A DNA stretch of 64,000 nt from Bacillota bacterium (GTDB lineage: Bacteria; Bacillota; Clostridia; Christensenellales; SZUA-584), in contig JAEWTW010000028.1 of the NCBI GenBank assembly GCA_023397655.1, positions 62,001 to 126,000 on the forward strand, read 5' to 3'. Below are positions 32,792 to 40,531 of this stretch, piece after piece (position 1 is the stretch's first letter; each line of letters begins with the position of its first letter). The notes under the pieces are model-generated. The model did not search any database and was not told the DNA's origin. It saw only the letters and a list, made by a program, of their open reading frames with translations. The translations under genes and the position numbers were made by a program.

Positions 32792-35187
32792 ACCGTCCCC
32801 CCCATCTCGACCACCGCGCGGCACACTTCGCCCGCAGGCAGAACTGGCAGCTTTGAAACGACCTGACCATCCGCCACTATTCGCTTCACGCCCCTTTGTA
32901 CTCCCTGCGAATTCTTCACCCTGATCTCATAACGCGCGCCGCGCCATTGCCGCACGATGCTGAATTCCTTCCAGTCCGCCGGCACACAGGGGTCTATCGT
33001 CAGCCCGTCAAAGCCGGATCGGATGCCCAGCATGTAATGCGTCGTCGAGAAGTACGCCCAACCCGCGCTGCCCGTCATGAACGGGTGCCGCGCACGCCCG
33101 AACGCCGTATGCGATGTACCCATCACAAACTGGCAGTAGCTGTACGGCTCGGACTGGCGCACCTCGATCTTATCATTCTGATAATACGGACAGAGCGCAT
33201 CGTAAAACTTCATTGCGTCTGCACCATTGCCCAGCATACACTGGGCCGCCCACGCCCACGGGTTGGGGTGTGAGAATATCGCGCCGTTCTCCTTCACACC
33301 GGGGTACACACGCGTCACAAAGCCGATGCCGTCGTCCCTTTTGATATACGGCGGCGCGTTGAGTATCAGCCCGTAGGGGGTGTAAAGATACTTTTCGATA
33401 GCCTCCATCGCCTTGCGCCCGCGCTCGTCTGTGGCGACGCCCGACAGCACCGCCCAAGCGTTGCTCTCCAGATGCACACGGCCTTCTTCATCGGTATGCG
33501 TGCCGATCCTACGTCCGTCCGCCGTGATACCACGGATATACCACTCGCCATCCCACAACACGTCCTCGCAAGTCTTACGCACCTGCTCGGCCATCACCGT
33601 GTAACGCTGCGCATCCTCGCCGCGCCCCAGATGCTGTGCCAGCTCGATGAACTGCACAATTGCCCAGTGATGCAGGAAGGATACCATGGCGCTCTCGCCG
33701 CCGCCCAGGTTCAGGCAGTCGTTCCAGTCGGCGCGCAGCCCTTTACAGATGCCGTTTGCGCCCACCTCCCGCGCAGAGAAGTCCAATATGCGCATCATAT
33801 GCTCATAGACCGTGCCCTCACCGCCGTCGGCATACGTCACGACCTCGTTCGCAAAGGCCCTCTCGCCTGTCTCCTTGATGTAGTTAACAATCGCCCCGAC
33901 CAGCCACAACGCATCGTCCGCGCAGGCGTCGTCAATGCCGTGCACGATGTCATCGCGGCTTGGCGTGGGGATGACGGTGGGCGATTTGAATTCCTGTTTT
34001 TTGGGGCGGTTTTCGAACCACACCGGCTCAAACAGGTGCAGTCCATATCCCTGCGTAGTCAGCGCGCGCAGCAGCTCCACGATGCGTTGGCGGCACTTGC
34101 CGGGGTTGGAGTGCGGTATGCTCATCGCGTCCTGCGCGGTGTCGCGGTACCCAAGGCCGGTACGCCCGCCCACCTCGATGAACGACGAGAAGCGCGAGAA
34201 CATCACGTTGATCTCGCTCTGGTACAGCGTCCACTGATTGGTCAGCGCATTGAGCCCGTCGCTGGGGGTACTGATCTGCAGCCGCGCACATTTGTCGTCC
34301 CAGAAACGCCGCAGCCGGATGAACTCGTCGTCTACCGCCGCCGCGTTGCCGTACTTCTCGCGCATCTTCTTGCCATTGTCTACGCTGCCCTCGCCCAGCA
34401 GATAGATCAGCCGAACTTCCTCACCAGGCTGAAGTACCAGCTTCTTTTGCAGGCAGCCACAGTGGTTGCCGCCCTTCTCGAAGCTGCTGCCGCACTCGCC
34501 ACGCTCCACGGCAAGCGGATTTCTTTCCGTGCGGTATGGCCCAATGAAAGCATCGCGCAGGCAGTCGAATCCGTCCGACTCAAAGCTGGCGGTGAAGAAC
34601 TGATAACTGTCCTCTTCGTAGTGCAGCTCGTGCTCAATGACACCGTCCGCATAACTCGAGCCCGCCGCGTACAGGCTCATCTGGAAGTTTCGGTTATCCA
34701 TGTCGATGTGGTGGAATGAGAATTCCACGTAGGAATAGACGCTTATTGTGCGGGGCTTATCTCCCGCGTTGCGCAGGCGTACATCCCATATCTCTACCGG
34801 GTCGTCCTGCGCCACGAACAGCGTCTGCTCCGCCTGTATATCACTGTAATCACATTGGTATCTGGAATAGGAAAAGCCATGGCGGCAGGTATAGCGCGCC
34901 TCATCCAGCGGCTTGCCCACCGGCTGCCAGGACACGCTCCAATAGTCGCCCGTTTCGTCGTCCCGCAGATACACATAATGGCCGGGTCCGTCCATGGGGA
35001 CTCCGTTGGGCCGAAAGCGCGTGATGCGGTGATACTCTGGCGAGCCACAGAAAACATAGCCACCCGCCGTGTGATTGAAAACGCCGCACATATCCTTGGT
35101 GCCGATGTAATTCGTCCATGAAACGGGAAGGTCAACGCGTTCGATGACATATTCCCGGCTTGCCTCGTCAAAGCTGCCATAGCGCAT
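32788..35187 (-). CDS. chbP: N,N'-diacetylchitobiose phosphorylase (GH94), 799 aa
   Basis: It splits GlcNAc-beta-1,4-GlcNAc with phosphate to GlcNAc-1-phosphate plus GlcNAc, in the cytoplasm (no signal peptide). As I recall it, the sequence tracks the characterised Vibrio chitobiose phosphorylase along its whole length: MRYGSFDEASREYVI, SPEYHRITRFRPNG, YLRDDETGDYWSVSWQPV, GGRTGLGYRDTAQDAMS, and the catalytic-Asp block GICKGLRADWNDCLN followed by LGGGESAMVSF. Length is normal for the family. The ATG at 35185-35187 follows GAGGTG; the frame is open 19 codons further up. First gene of the unit. A cellobiose specificity is less likely given nagA and nagB in the same operon. Confidence 0.93.
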   Translation of the reverse strand: MRYGSFDEASREYVIERVDLPVSWTNYIGTKDMCGVFNHTAGGYVFCGSPEYHRITRFRPNGVPMDGPGHYVYLRDDETGDYWSVSWQPVGKPLDEARYTCRHGFSYSRYQCDYSDIQAEQTLFVAQDDPVEIWDVRLRNAGDKPRTISVYSYVEFSFHHIDMDNRNFQMSLYAAGSSYADGVIEHELHYEEDSYQFFTASFESDGFDCLRDAFIGPYRTERNPLAVERGECGSSFEKGGNHCGCLQKKLVLQPGEEVRLIYLLGEGSVDNGKKMREKYGNAAAVDDEFIRLRRFWDDKCARLQISTPSDGLNALTNQWTLYQSEINVMFSRFSSFIEVGGRTGLGYRDTAQDAMSIPHSNPGKCRQRIVELLRALTTQGYGLHLFEPVWFENRPKKQEFKSPTVIPTPSRDDIVHGIDDACADDALWLVGAIVNYIKETGERAFANEVVTYADGGEGTVYEHMMRILDFSAREVGANGICKGLRADWNDCLNLGGGESAMVSFLHHWAIVQFIELAQHLGRGEDAQRYTVMAEQVRKTCEDVLWDGEWYIRGITADGRRIGTHTDEEGRVHLESNAWAVLSGVATDERGRKAMEAIEKYLYTPYGLILNAPPYIKRDDGIGFVTRVYPGVKENGAIFSHPNPWAWAAQCMLGNGADAMKFYDALCPYYQNDKIEVRQSEPYSYCQFVMGTSHTAFGRARHPFMTGSAGWAYFSTTHYMLGIRSGFDGLTIDPCVPADWKEFSIVRQWRGARYEIRVKNSQGVQRGVKRIVADGQVVSKLPVLPAGEVCRAVVEMGGTV

Positions 35188-35217
35188 GATAAAACACCTC
35201 ATCGTATATTCACTCTG

Positions 35218-35246
35218 ATTATAAAGCATGCGCGCGAAATGCATAA
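35218..35246 (-). promoter_or_regulatory. Likely promoter of the chitobiose operon
   Basis: On the minus strand TTATGC (35241-35246), 17 bases, TATAAT (35218-35223). A perfect -10 with a poor -35, as expected for an activated promoter. It lies 31 bases before the phosphorylase start. Confidence 0.5.
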
Positions 35247-35258
35247 TGGATGTGAATG

Positions 35259-35288
35259 CACATTATTGCCTGTGGTTGCGTTTGTTCC
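35259..35288. promoter_or_regulatory. Motif shared with the transporter promoter
   Basis: CACATTATTGCCTGTGGTTG and the following CGTTTGTTCC match 26261-26290 upstream of the binding-protein gene. Here it lies just upstream of the weak -35, a usual position for an AraC-type activator. The YesN-like regulator of the same operon is the natural candidate. Confidence 0.5.
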
Positions 35289-35346
35289 GAATGCTTAACC
35301 TGTTGACTGCCCGGAGGTTTTTTGGCACTGCGAACCGTCTTTCGAC

Positions 35347-35377
35347 ACAAAAAAGGCATGGAGCGTTCCCCATGCCT
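35347..35377 (-). terminator. Rho-independent terminator of the cobalamin-controlled operon
   Basis: AGGCATGG (35354-35361) pairs with CCATGCCT (35370-35377), and on the minus strand seven T follow (35347-35353). It lies 54 bases past the CobW-type gene stop. Confidence 0.85.
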
Positions 35378-35430
35378 AAGAGCTTTTAAAATTGTCAGCA
35401 AACCTGAACGCAAGCTTTCAGCGCTTACGC

Positions 35431-36357
35431 TCAGTCATCCCATTCCACCGACTCCACCAACCCGGGATACCATTCCGCCGCTTTCCGGACGCTCCGTTCC
35501 ATCGGCATCCCGCTGCCGGCCAGGGCAACAAGCACATTGCAGCGTTCCGGTTCGCCTTCATAGGGTGTCACCAGCAGCTTCATGCCCACGCAGTCCACCA
35601 GCGCTGTACGTGCTTCCAGACACACGAACCCTTTGATTCTGTACGTATCTTCGATAAACATCGCCAGAAACTTTTCGAGCTGTGCAAAGGTCATTGCTTC
35701 GCGCAAAACGATGCGCAGCTTCTGCAGGCTTACATCCTTCAGATGATAGGCCGGGCCACCCCCCTGCTGAGCCGCCTGATGCAGCCCGTCCAGCCACTCC
35801 GGTTTTATTTGTCCGAACACGGTACGCTTGATCACCGCGTCGGGTCTAACCTCGCGTACAAGCGTCTCCACCTCGTTCAGCGCTTCTTCAGAGACCATAT
35901 CCGTTTTGTTGATCAGCAGCAGATCGCTCACGGACACCTGCTTGCGGCATACGCGCGCGGTGGCCAGCACCTTTCTGAAGTTGACCGCGTCCACAAGGCA
36001 GATGCCGCCCATATACTCGATACCGCCCGCCGCCTTGATTTCAGACAGCACCTTCTCAATATGCGTCGGGTCAGACAGCCCGGACGCCTCCACCAGAATG
36101 ACGTCCGGCTGCTCAGCGGTTATTCTGTTCAGCGCCTCTTCAAACTGGTCGAGCCGGCACGAGCAGAAGATGGACCCGTTGTTGATCTCGTCCACCTGCG
36201 CCCCTGTCTCCCGCAGCAGCGTTCCGTCGATGCCCTCTTTGCCAAACTCATTGACGATCACACGCAGGCGCTGGCCGGACAGCTGGCGGATCAGGTTTTT
36301 CAGTAATGTCGTTTTCCCGGCTCCCAAAAAGCCGGTAATCAGATAGAGTCTGGTCAT
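35431..36357 (-). CDS. CobW/COG0523-family GTPase, 308 aa
   Basis: G3E-class GTPase that acts as a metal or cofactor chaperone. Walker A ITGFLGAGKTTLLKNL at the N-terminus; the metal-binding CxCC-type motif is altered to GSIFCSC; switch/Walker B VILVEASGLSDP; NKTD guanine motif LLINKTDMV; a C-terminal CobW_C domain from about residue 210. I start at the ATG 36355-36357 with GGAGGAA before it. It follows the UroD-thioredoxin fusion under a shared cobalamin riboswitch, so a role in cobalt or corrinoid supply to that protein is likely (inference). Confidence 0.85.
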   Translation of the reverse strand: MTRLYLITGFLGAGKTTLLKNLIRQLSGQRLRVIVNEFGKEGIDGTLLRETGAQVDEINNGSIFCSCRLDQFEEALNRITAEQPDVILVEASGLSDPTHIEKVLSEIKAAGGIEYMGGICLVDAVNFRKVLATARVCRKQVSVSDLLLINKTDMVSEEALNEVETLVREVRPDAVIKRTVFGQIKPEWLDGLHQAAQQGGGPAYHLKDVSLQKLRIVLREAMTFAQLEKFLAMFIEDTYRIKGFVCLEARTALVDCVGMKLLVTPYEGEPERCNVLVALAGSGMPMERSVRKAAEWYPGLVESVEWDD

Positions 36358-36373
36358 TGCAGCTTCCTCCGGC

Positions 36374-37732
36374 TTACAGCACCTCGTCGATGGCCGCTTC
36401 CAGCTCCTCACGGCTGGGGATGATGGATGAGAACCTGAGCTTGCCGTTGATGTAGATCGAAGGCAGGTTTTTCACACCCAGCTTCTTGCACCGTGCGATA
36501 TTTTCCTTTTCAGTGAACTTATATTCCACCAGATCGATGCGGCTGCCGTAATGGTCTTTGCCCTTCTGAGCCGCGCCCATCATATAGGTGCAGGCGGCAC
36601 AGGTCGCGGAATCCAGCGTGAACACCTCCACCAGCGGCCTTTCCAGATGCTCGTAATCCGGCAGCTCCACGTCGATGCCGTCATCCGCCGCCACGTAGTT
36701 CTCCACCATTTTGCGCGTATCCTCGGGATTGAGAACCGCCTGCGCCACGCCGATCGCATTTTCCACCGGCACCGCATAAGGCATATCGCAGCCGGGCGCG
36801 ATGATCAGGTTCTTCCTGTTCCCGATGCGGTCAATCATGTCCACGACATACTTCATGTTATCCTGCTGCGTACCGTGCAGCATCACCGTTGTCAGCGGGA
36901 TATTGCCGCCGATCGTGATATTGTATTTGTCTGTGATTGTTTTAGCCGCTACAATATCCACGTTTTCGTCTATGGAGATGGAATCCGGATGGGTCTGGCA
37001 CATCACTTCAATATTCCGCGTGGCGTCGCCGCATACGAAGAAGGAGGAATAGGCTCCTTTTTCTTTAATAAACGAGAATATCTCTTTATAAGGCTCCGTC
37101 AGAAACTGCTCGAAATGCATGGAGGATATCTGGGAAACAAGCGGGTCCACCACCGCGATCACATCCATGCCTGCTTCAATGTAATACTCGCTCATCGCTT
37201 TCGCCGCCGCAACGCAATATGCCAGCAGATTCGCTACATATTCCTCATCGTCGAACATATCCATGAAGATATCGTTGCCGCGCAGATGGGACGCCAGAGT
37301 GAACGGTCCGCATATTAGCCCGTACAGCGCCGTTGCATCTCCCACCTCTTTTTTCATGCGCTGCATCACGTCCACAATCATGGGAATGCGTCCGTCCTCC
37401 TTCTGCGGGATGGTACAAACACAAGGTATCTGCGTCGTCTGCGATAGCGGATGCGTCTTGACCGAAGGCGGTCCCTCATTGGCCCATACCAGTTCACAGC
37501 CCATGATCTCCGCTTCCACCTGCAGATCGAACATCACCGGCTGCCCGCTCGGCTTATACATCTTGTTCACGGCCATCAGCGCTTCAAACAGCTTATCTCC
37601 GTCTGTGAGCACCTCCGTTGCGTTATAACCAACCAGCTTGCCCGCATGGACACCGGCAAAGGGCACCCATGGCAGCTCACTCGTCTCTTCATGTCTCAGT
37701 GTTGCAAACAGCAATTCCTTAGGTGATGTCAT
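36374..37732 (-). CDS. UroD/MtaA-like methyltransferase fused to a thioredoxin-like domain, 452 aa
   Basis: Residues 1 to about 345 belong to the uroporphyrinogen decarboxylase/MtaA superfamily (PWVPFAGVHAGKLVGYNATE at the start, GLICGPFTLASHLRG, VVDPLVSQISSMHFEQF). The MtaA-type zinc site is partly kept: the usual HxC is FVC in SSFFVCGDATRN, while the distal Cys is present in IIAPGCDMPY. Residues about 365-452 form a thioredoxin-like domain with CAAC (TLDSATCAACTYMMGA) and the cis-Pro region VKNLPSIYING. GAGGAGGAATTGCT precedes the ATG. A corrinoid-linked methyl transfer with a redox-active or metal-binding tail is an inference from family, riboswitch and CobW neighbour. Confidence 0.82.
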   Translation of the reverse strand: MTSPKELLFATLRHEETSELPWVPFAGVHAGKLVGYNATEVLTDGDKLFEALMAVNKMYKPSGQPVMFDLQVEAEIMGCELVWANEGPPSVKTHPLSQTTQIPCVCTIPQKEDGRIPMIVDVMQRMKKEVGDATALYGLICGPFTLASHLRGNDIFMDMFDDEEYVANLLAYCVAAAKAMSEYYIEAGMDVIAVVDPLVSQISSMHFEQFLTEPYKEIFSFIKEKGAYSSFFVCGDATRNIEVMCQTHPDSISIDENVDIVAAKTITDKYNITIGGNIPLTTVMLHGTQQDNMKYVVDMIDRIGNRKNLIIAPGCDMPYAVPVENAIGVAQAVLNPEDTRKMVENYVAADDGIDVELPDYEHLERPLVEVFTLDSATCAACTYMMGAAQKGKDHYGSRIDLVEYKFTEKENIARCKKLGVKNLPSIYINGKLRFSSIIPSREELEAAIDEVL

Positions 37733-37816
37733 AGCAATTCCTCCTCAATAGCATTTTTGCTTTAAACTGCATTTTCATCCGTTAGGGTACAAAAATAACA
37801 CCCTTTCCCTCCGAAA

Positions 37817-37985
37817 GGTGGTCCCAACTCTTCAGGCAGGTCTTCCGGCTTAAGCTCATCTGGCAGAAGCGTCTTCCCGGCAACGATCGTTGTCAGTGAC
37901 CGGCATTTAAGCCAGCTCCCCCATCACTATTTACGGCAGCGGGGGCTGCGCCCGACTCGCACAGGCTTCCCTATTCTGACACCTG
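37817..37985 (-). ncRNA. Cobalamin riboswitch
   Basis: On the minus strand the leader reads GCAGCCCCCGCTGCCGT (the conserved core next to the B12 box), then GGGGGAGCTGGC, GCCGGTCACTG, CCGGGAAGACGC and AAGCCGGAAGACCTGCC, the conserved order of the cobalamin aptamer. It ends about 85 bases before the UroD-thioredoxin start; GGTGG/CCACC-type sequence at the 37817 end could form the regulatory hairpin. It should turn off the two downstream genes when cobalamin is plentiful. The remaining 37986-38085 is AT-rich and should hold its promoter. Confidence 0.93.
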
Positions 37986-38085
37986 AAAATGCAACTCTTT
38001 CAATTTATCTTATCCTATCCTATTCAACCTATAAAATATAGTAATTTCAATCACAGTATTGTACTATCTTATGATGTTTGATTGG

Positions 38086-38120
38086 CAAAAAAAGAGGAGG
38101 ATGAATGAATCCACCTCTCC
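38086..38120 (-). terminator. Terminator at the end of the rhamnose operon
   Basis: On the minus strand AGAGGTGGAT, a 6-base loop, ATCCTCCTCT, then seven T. The stem has a single mismatch zone. It lies about 120 bases past the stop of the aldolase gene. It separates the rhamnose operon from the cobalamin riboswitch promoter. Confidence 0.75.
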
Positions 38121-38242
38121 CGATTGCTGTCGTTTTGCGAACTTTTTTCTCGCCCGCCTTATTATTTAAGGAAGTATTAGTAGTCTCTCCCTGATCGAAC
38201 CGGCATTGCTGGTCATGGCACATTGCCTCTCGCCTCAAGCAG

Positions 38243-39253
38243 CTATTTTATCAGCTTGGAACGGTATTTCTCGCTTTCCCAATTATTGATGAAATCGGCC
38301 CCTTCCTGCCCCATTTGCCGCAGCGTCAGTCCGGCCTTTCTTATTTCGTTGATCACATACACGACGCCCACTATCGTTTCTTCAATCGCTTCGGCTTCCT
38401 TCTGGCTGGCTGTATAAAGGACTTCGCCGTCCTTGATTCTGACCGTATCTCCCAGCTTACCGCCGATATAGACCAGCTGATCGGGATACAGTGTCAGTGC
38501 GTTAAAATACGCTTCATCCGCATGGTTCTCGTCTAAAAAGTACTTCAGATAGCCGGTGTTGCTGGCATACCCGCTCTCCGTCTTTTTGACAGACGGCATC
38601 GGAAATTCCGGCAGTTTATAGTATGCGCGAATCTTTTCGTTGACCGCTTCGTGCAGTGCGATGGCGTCCTCGGCATTATCACCGTGCACAACGATGCCAT
38701 GGTTCTCCATCAGTATCACCTGCGGCTGTACTCCATGCATGATGATATATTCATCCACAGCCTGCTTGATGGCCAGCGTCAGACGGAAACCCGGATCGAT
38801 GTACGGAATAACCACATATTTCTCGTTCTGCAGTATGCTCGCCGCCGCGCTGCGTCCCTCTGCGCTGCAGCACAATATATTCGCGTAAACCGAATGAGTG
38901 TGAATCACACACTTTTTCAAAAACGAATGAAACCCTACCTCAACGGACGGCCGCCGGTTTTCCATGCCTTCGAGCAGCACCACGCTGCCCAGATTCACTT
39001 CCAGGCTTTCCTTTTCGAAATCTGTGTCTTGAGCAGTGTCCACGGCATTATAGTAATGTCTGATCTTCTGATAATCGACAGTCACATAACCCTTCTCTTC
39101 CGTGACTTCCTGCAGCGTATATCCCGATGCCTTGATCGCCATCAGGCTGTCGTCCAGTTTGACGCTGGTGTTGCCGCCGCCGCCCTGTACGTAATCCTTC
39201 CTGTTCCCCGCGTACGCGGAGATCTTCTCCATGCTCTTTTTCCCGTCCTGCAT
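38243..39253 (-). CDS. Class II aldolase, probable L-rhamnulose-1-phosphate aldolase, 336 aa
   Basis: It should cleave rhamnulose-1-phosphate to dihydroxyacetone phosphate and L-lactaldehyde. Zinc-binding class II aldolase/adducin fold: GGGGNTSVKLDDSLMAIKASGY near residue 25, the metal-ligand HTHSVYAN near residue 117, and LMENHGIVVHGD near 180. It is longer than E. coli RhaD (about 275 aa) and closer to the long class II aldolase group, with about 100 extra C-terminal residues. GGGAG precedes the ATG. Last gene of the rhamnose operon, 12 bases after rhaA; position makes the assignment. Confidence 0.85.
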   Translation of the reverse strand: MQDGKKSMEKISAYAGNRKDYVQGGGGNTSVKLDDSLMAIKASGYTLQEVTEEKGYVTVDYQKIRHYYNAVDTAQDTDFEKESLEVNLGSVVLLEGMENRRPSVEVGFHSFLKKCVIHTHSVYANILCCSAEGRSAAASILQNEKYVVIPYIDPGFRLTLAIKQAVDEYIIMHGVQPQVILMENHGIVVHGDNAEDAIALHEAVNEKIRAYYKLPEFPMPSVKKTESGYASNTGYLKYFLDENHADEAYFNALTLYPDQLVYIGGKLGDTVRIKDGEVLYTASQKEAEAIEETIVGVVYVINEIRKAGLTLRQMGQEGADFINNWESEKYRSKLIK

Positions 39254-39265
39254 TATGAAACTCCC

Positions 39266-40531
39266 TTATCTTTTAGACAGAACATCTGCCTCATACCGCT
39301 TCACTTCCGCAAGCCAATCCGCGCCCGCGGGCACGCCGCTGTCCAGACAGTATTTGTCCCAGACCGCTCCCCACGGCAGCTGCTTGGTTTCCTCCATCAG
39401 CGCCAGACGGGTCGTATAATCGAATCTGTATTCAGCGGCCGTTATCTCCTCGGGCTCCAGCATGGCAAACAGCATTGCCTTCAGGAACGCACGGGATCCG
39501 ACGACCCACGCGGCGATTCTGTTGATGGTCGCGTCAAAGAAGTCCAGCCCGTAGAATATCCGGTCCATGCCGCTTTTCACGCATTCTCTGGCTATTGCTT
39601 TGGTATCGTCCGTAAACGTTGTCACGTGGTCGCTGTCCCATCTGACCCCACGCGAAACATGCAGCAGCACATTGTCGATATACATCAGCACGGAACTGAT
39701 CTTATCCGATATGGATTCCGTCGGATGATAGTGACCCGAGTCGAGGCACAGTGCCAGATTGTTTTTAATCGCGTAGCCCATATAAAACTCAAACGAGCCC
39801 GGCACATAGCTTTCCGACCCGATACCGAACAGCTTGCTCTCCACTGAATCCACCAGATGCTTGCGGTCAAATTTCTGTTCCAGTATCTCGTCAAGCGAAT
39901 CCCTCAGCCTCTCACGATAACCCATCCTGTCGGCGGGTGTGTCCTTGAGACCGTCGGCGGCCCAGATGTTGTTGACACAGGGCTGACCGAGAGCTTTGCC
40001 AAACTCCGCCCCTATTTCGCGCGTCCGCTTGCAATGCTCAATCCAAAACCGGCGAACATCTTTATCAGGGTGGGTCAGCGTCATGTTGTCTTTAAACATC
40101 TCATGGGAGAAAAGCGTCGGGTTGAAATCCAGACCGACGTTCCTCTCCTTGGCCCAGTTGATCCATTTGGAAAAATGTTCCGGGCCTATCGCGTCGCGAT
40201 CCGCCTTATTGCCGTCCAGTTCGGCGTAGCTGGCGTGCAGGTTCAGCTTTTTCTTCCCCGGTATCAGGGAGAATGCCTTGTCGATATCCGCCCGAAGTTC
40301 CGCTCCGCTTCTGGCTCGCCCCGGATAGTTCCCCGTTACCAATATACCGCCGGTCAGCTCGCCGTCATTGTCAAAGCCGTTGTTGTCATCTCCCTGCCAG
40401 CAATGCAGCGACAGCGGGATGGTCTTCATCATTTCTATGGCTTTATCACAATCAACGCCAATCCGCTTGTATTCTTCATTAGCACGCAGATACGCCTGCT
40501 CAATGACTTCAGGCTTTTTTGTGTCATTCAT
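39266..40531 (-). CDS. rhaA: L-rhamnose isomerase, 421 aa
   Basis: It converts L-rhamnose to L-rhamnulose in the cytoplasm. SLHCWQGDDNNGFDNDG near residue 38, GNYPGRARS, LNLHASYAE, and the metal-site stretch LALCLDSGHYHPTE near residue 255 are the family signature. Length is normal. Its ATG overlaps the rhaB stop (ATGA), so the two are translationally coupled. Confidence 0.96.
   Translation of the reverse strand: MNDTKKPEVIEQAYLRANEEYKRIGVDCDKAIEMMKTIPLSLHCWQGDDNNGFDNDGELTGGILVTGNYPGRARSGAELRADIDKAFSLIPGKKKLNLHASYAELDGNKADRDAIGPEHFSKWINWAKERNVGLDFNPTLFSHEMFKDNMTLTHPDKDVRRFWIEHCKRTREIGAEFGKALGQPCVNNIWAADGLKDTPADRMGYRERLRDSLDEILEQKFDRKHLVDSVESKLFGIGSESYVPGSFEFYMGYAIKNNLALCLDSGHYHPTESISDKISSVLMYIDNVLLHVSRGVRWDSDHVTTFTDDTKAIARECVKSGMDRIFYGLDFFDATINRIAAWVVGSRAFLKAMLFAMLEPEEITAAEYRFDYTTRLALMEETKQLPWGAVWDKYCLDSGVPAGADWLAEVKRYEADVLSKR

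Noticed and set aside
31763..34719. Long plus-strand open frames (31763-32866 and 33472-34719)
   Set aside because: Antisense to the mutase and GH94 genes, which carry clear catalytic motifs. No family features in the shadow translations.
38651..39847. Plus-strand open frame of 398 codons
   Set aside because: Antisense to the rhamnulose-phosphate aldolase and rhaA; Arg/His/Gln-rich without motif.
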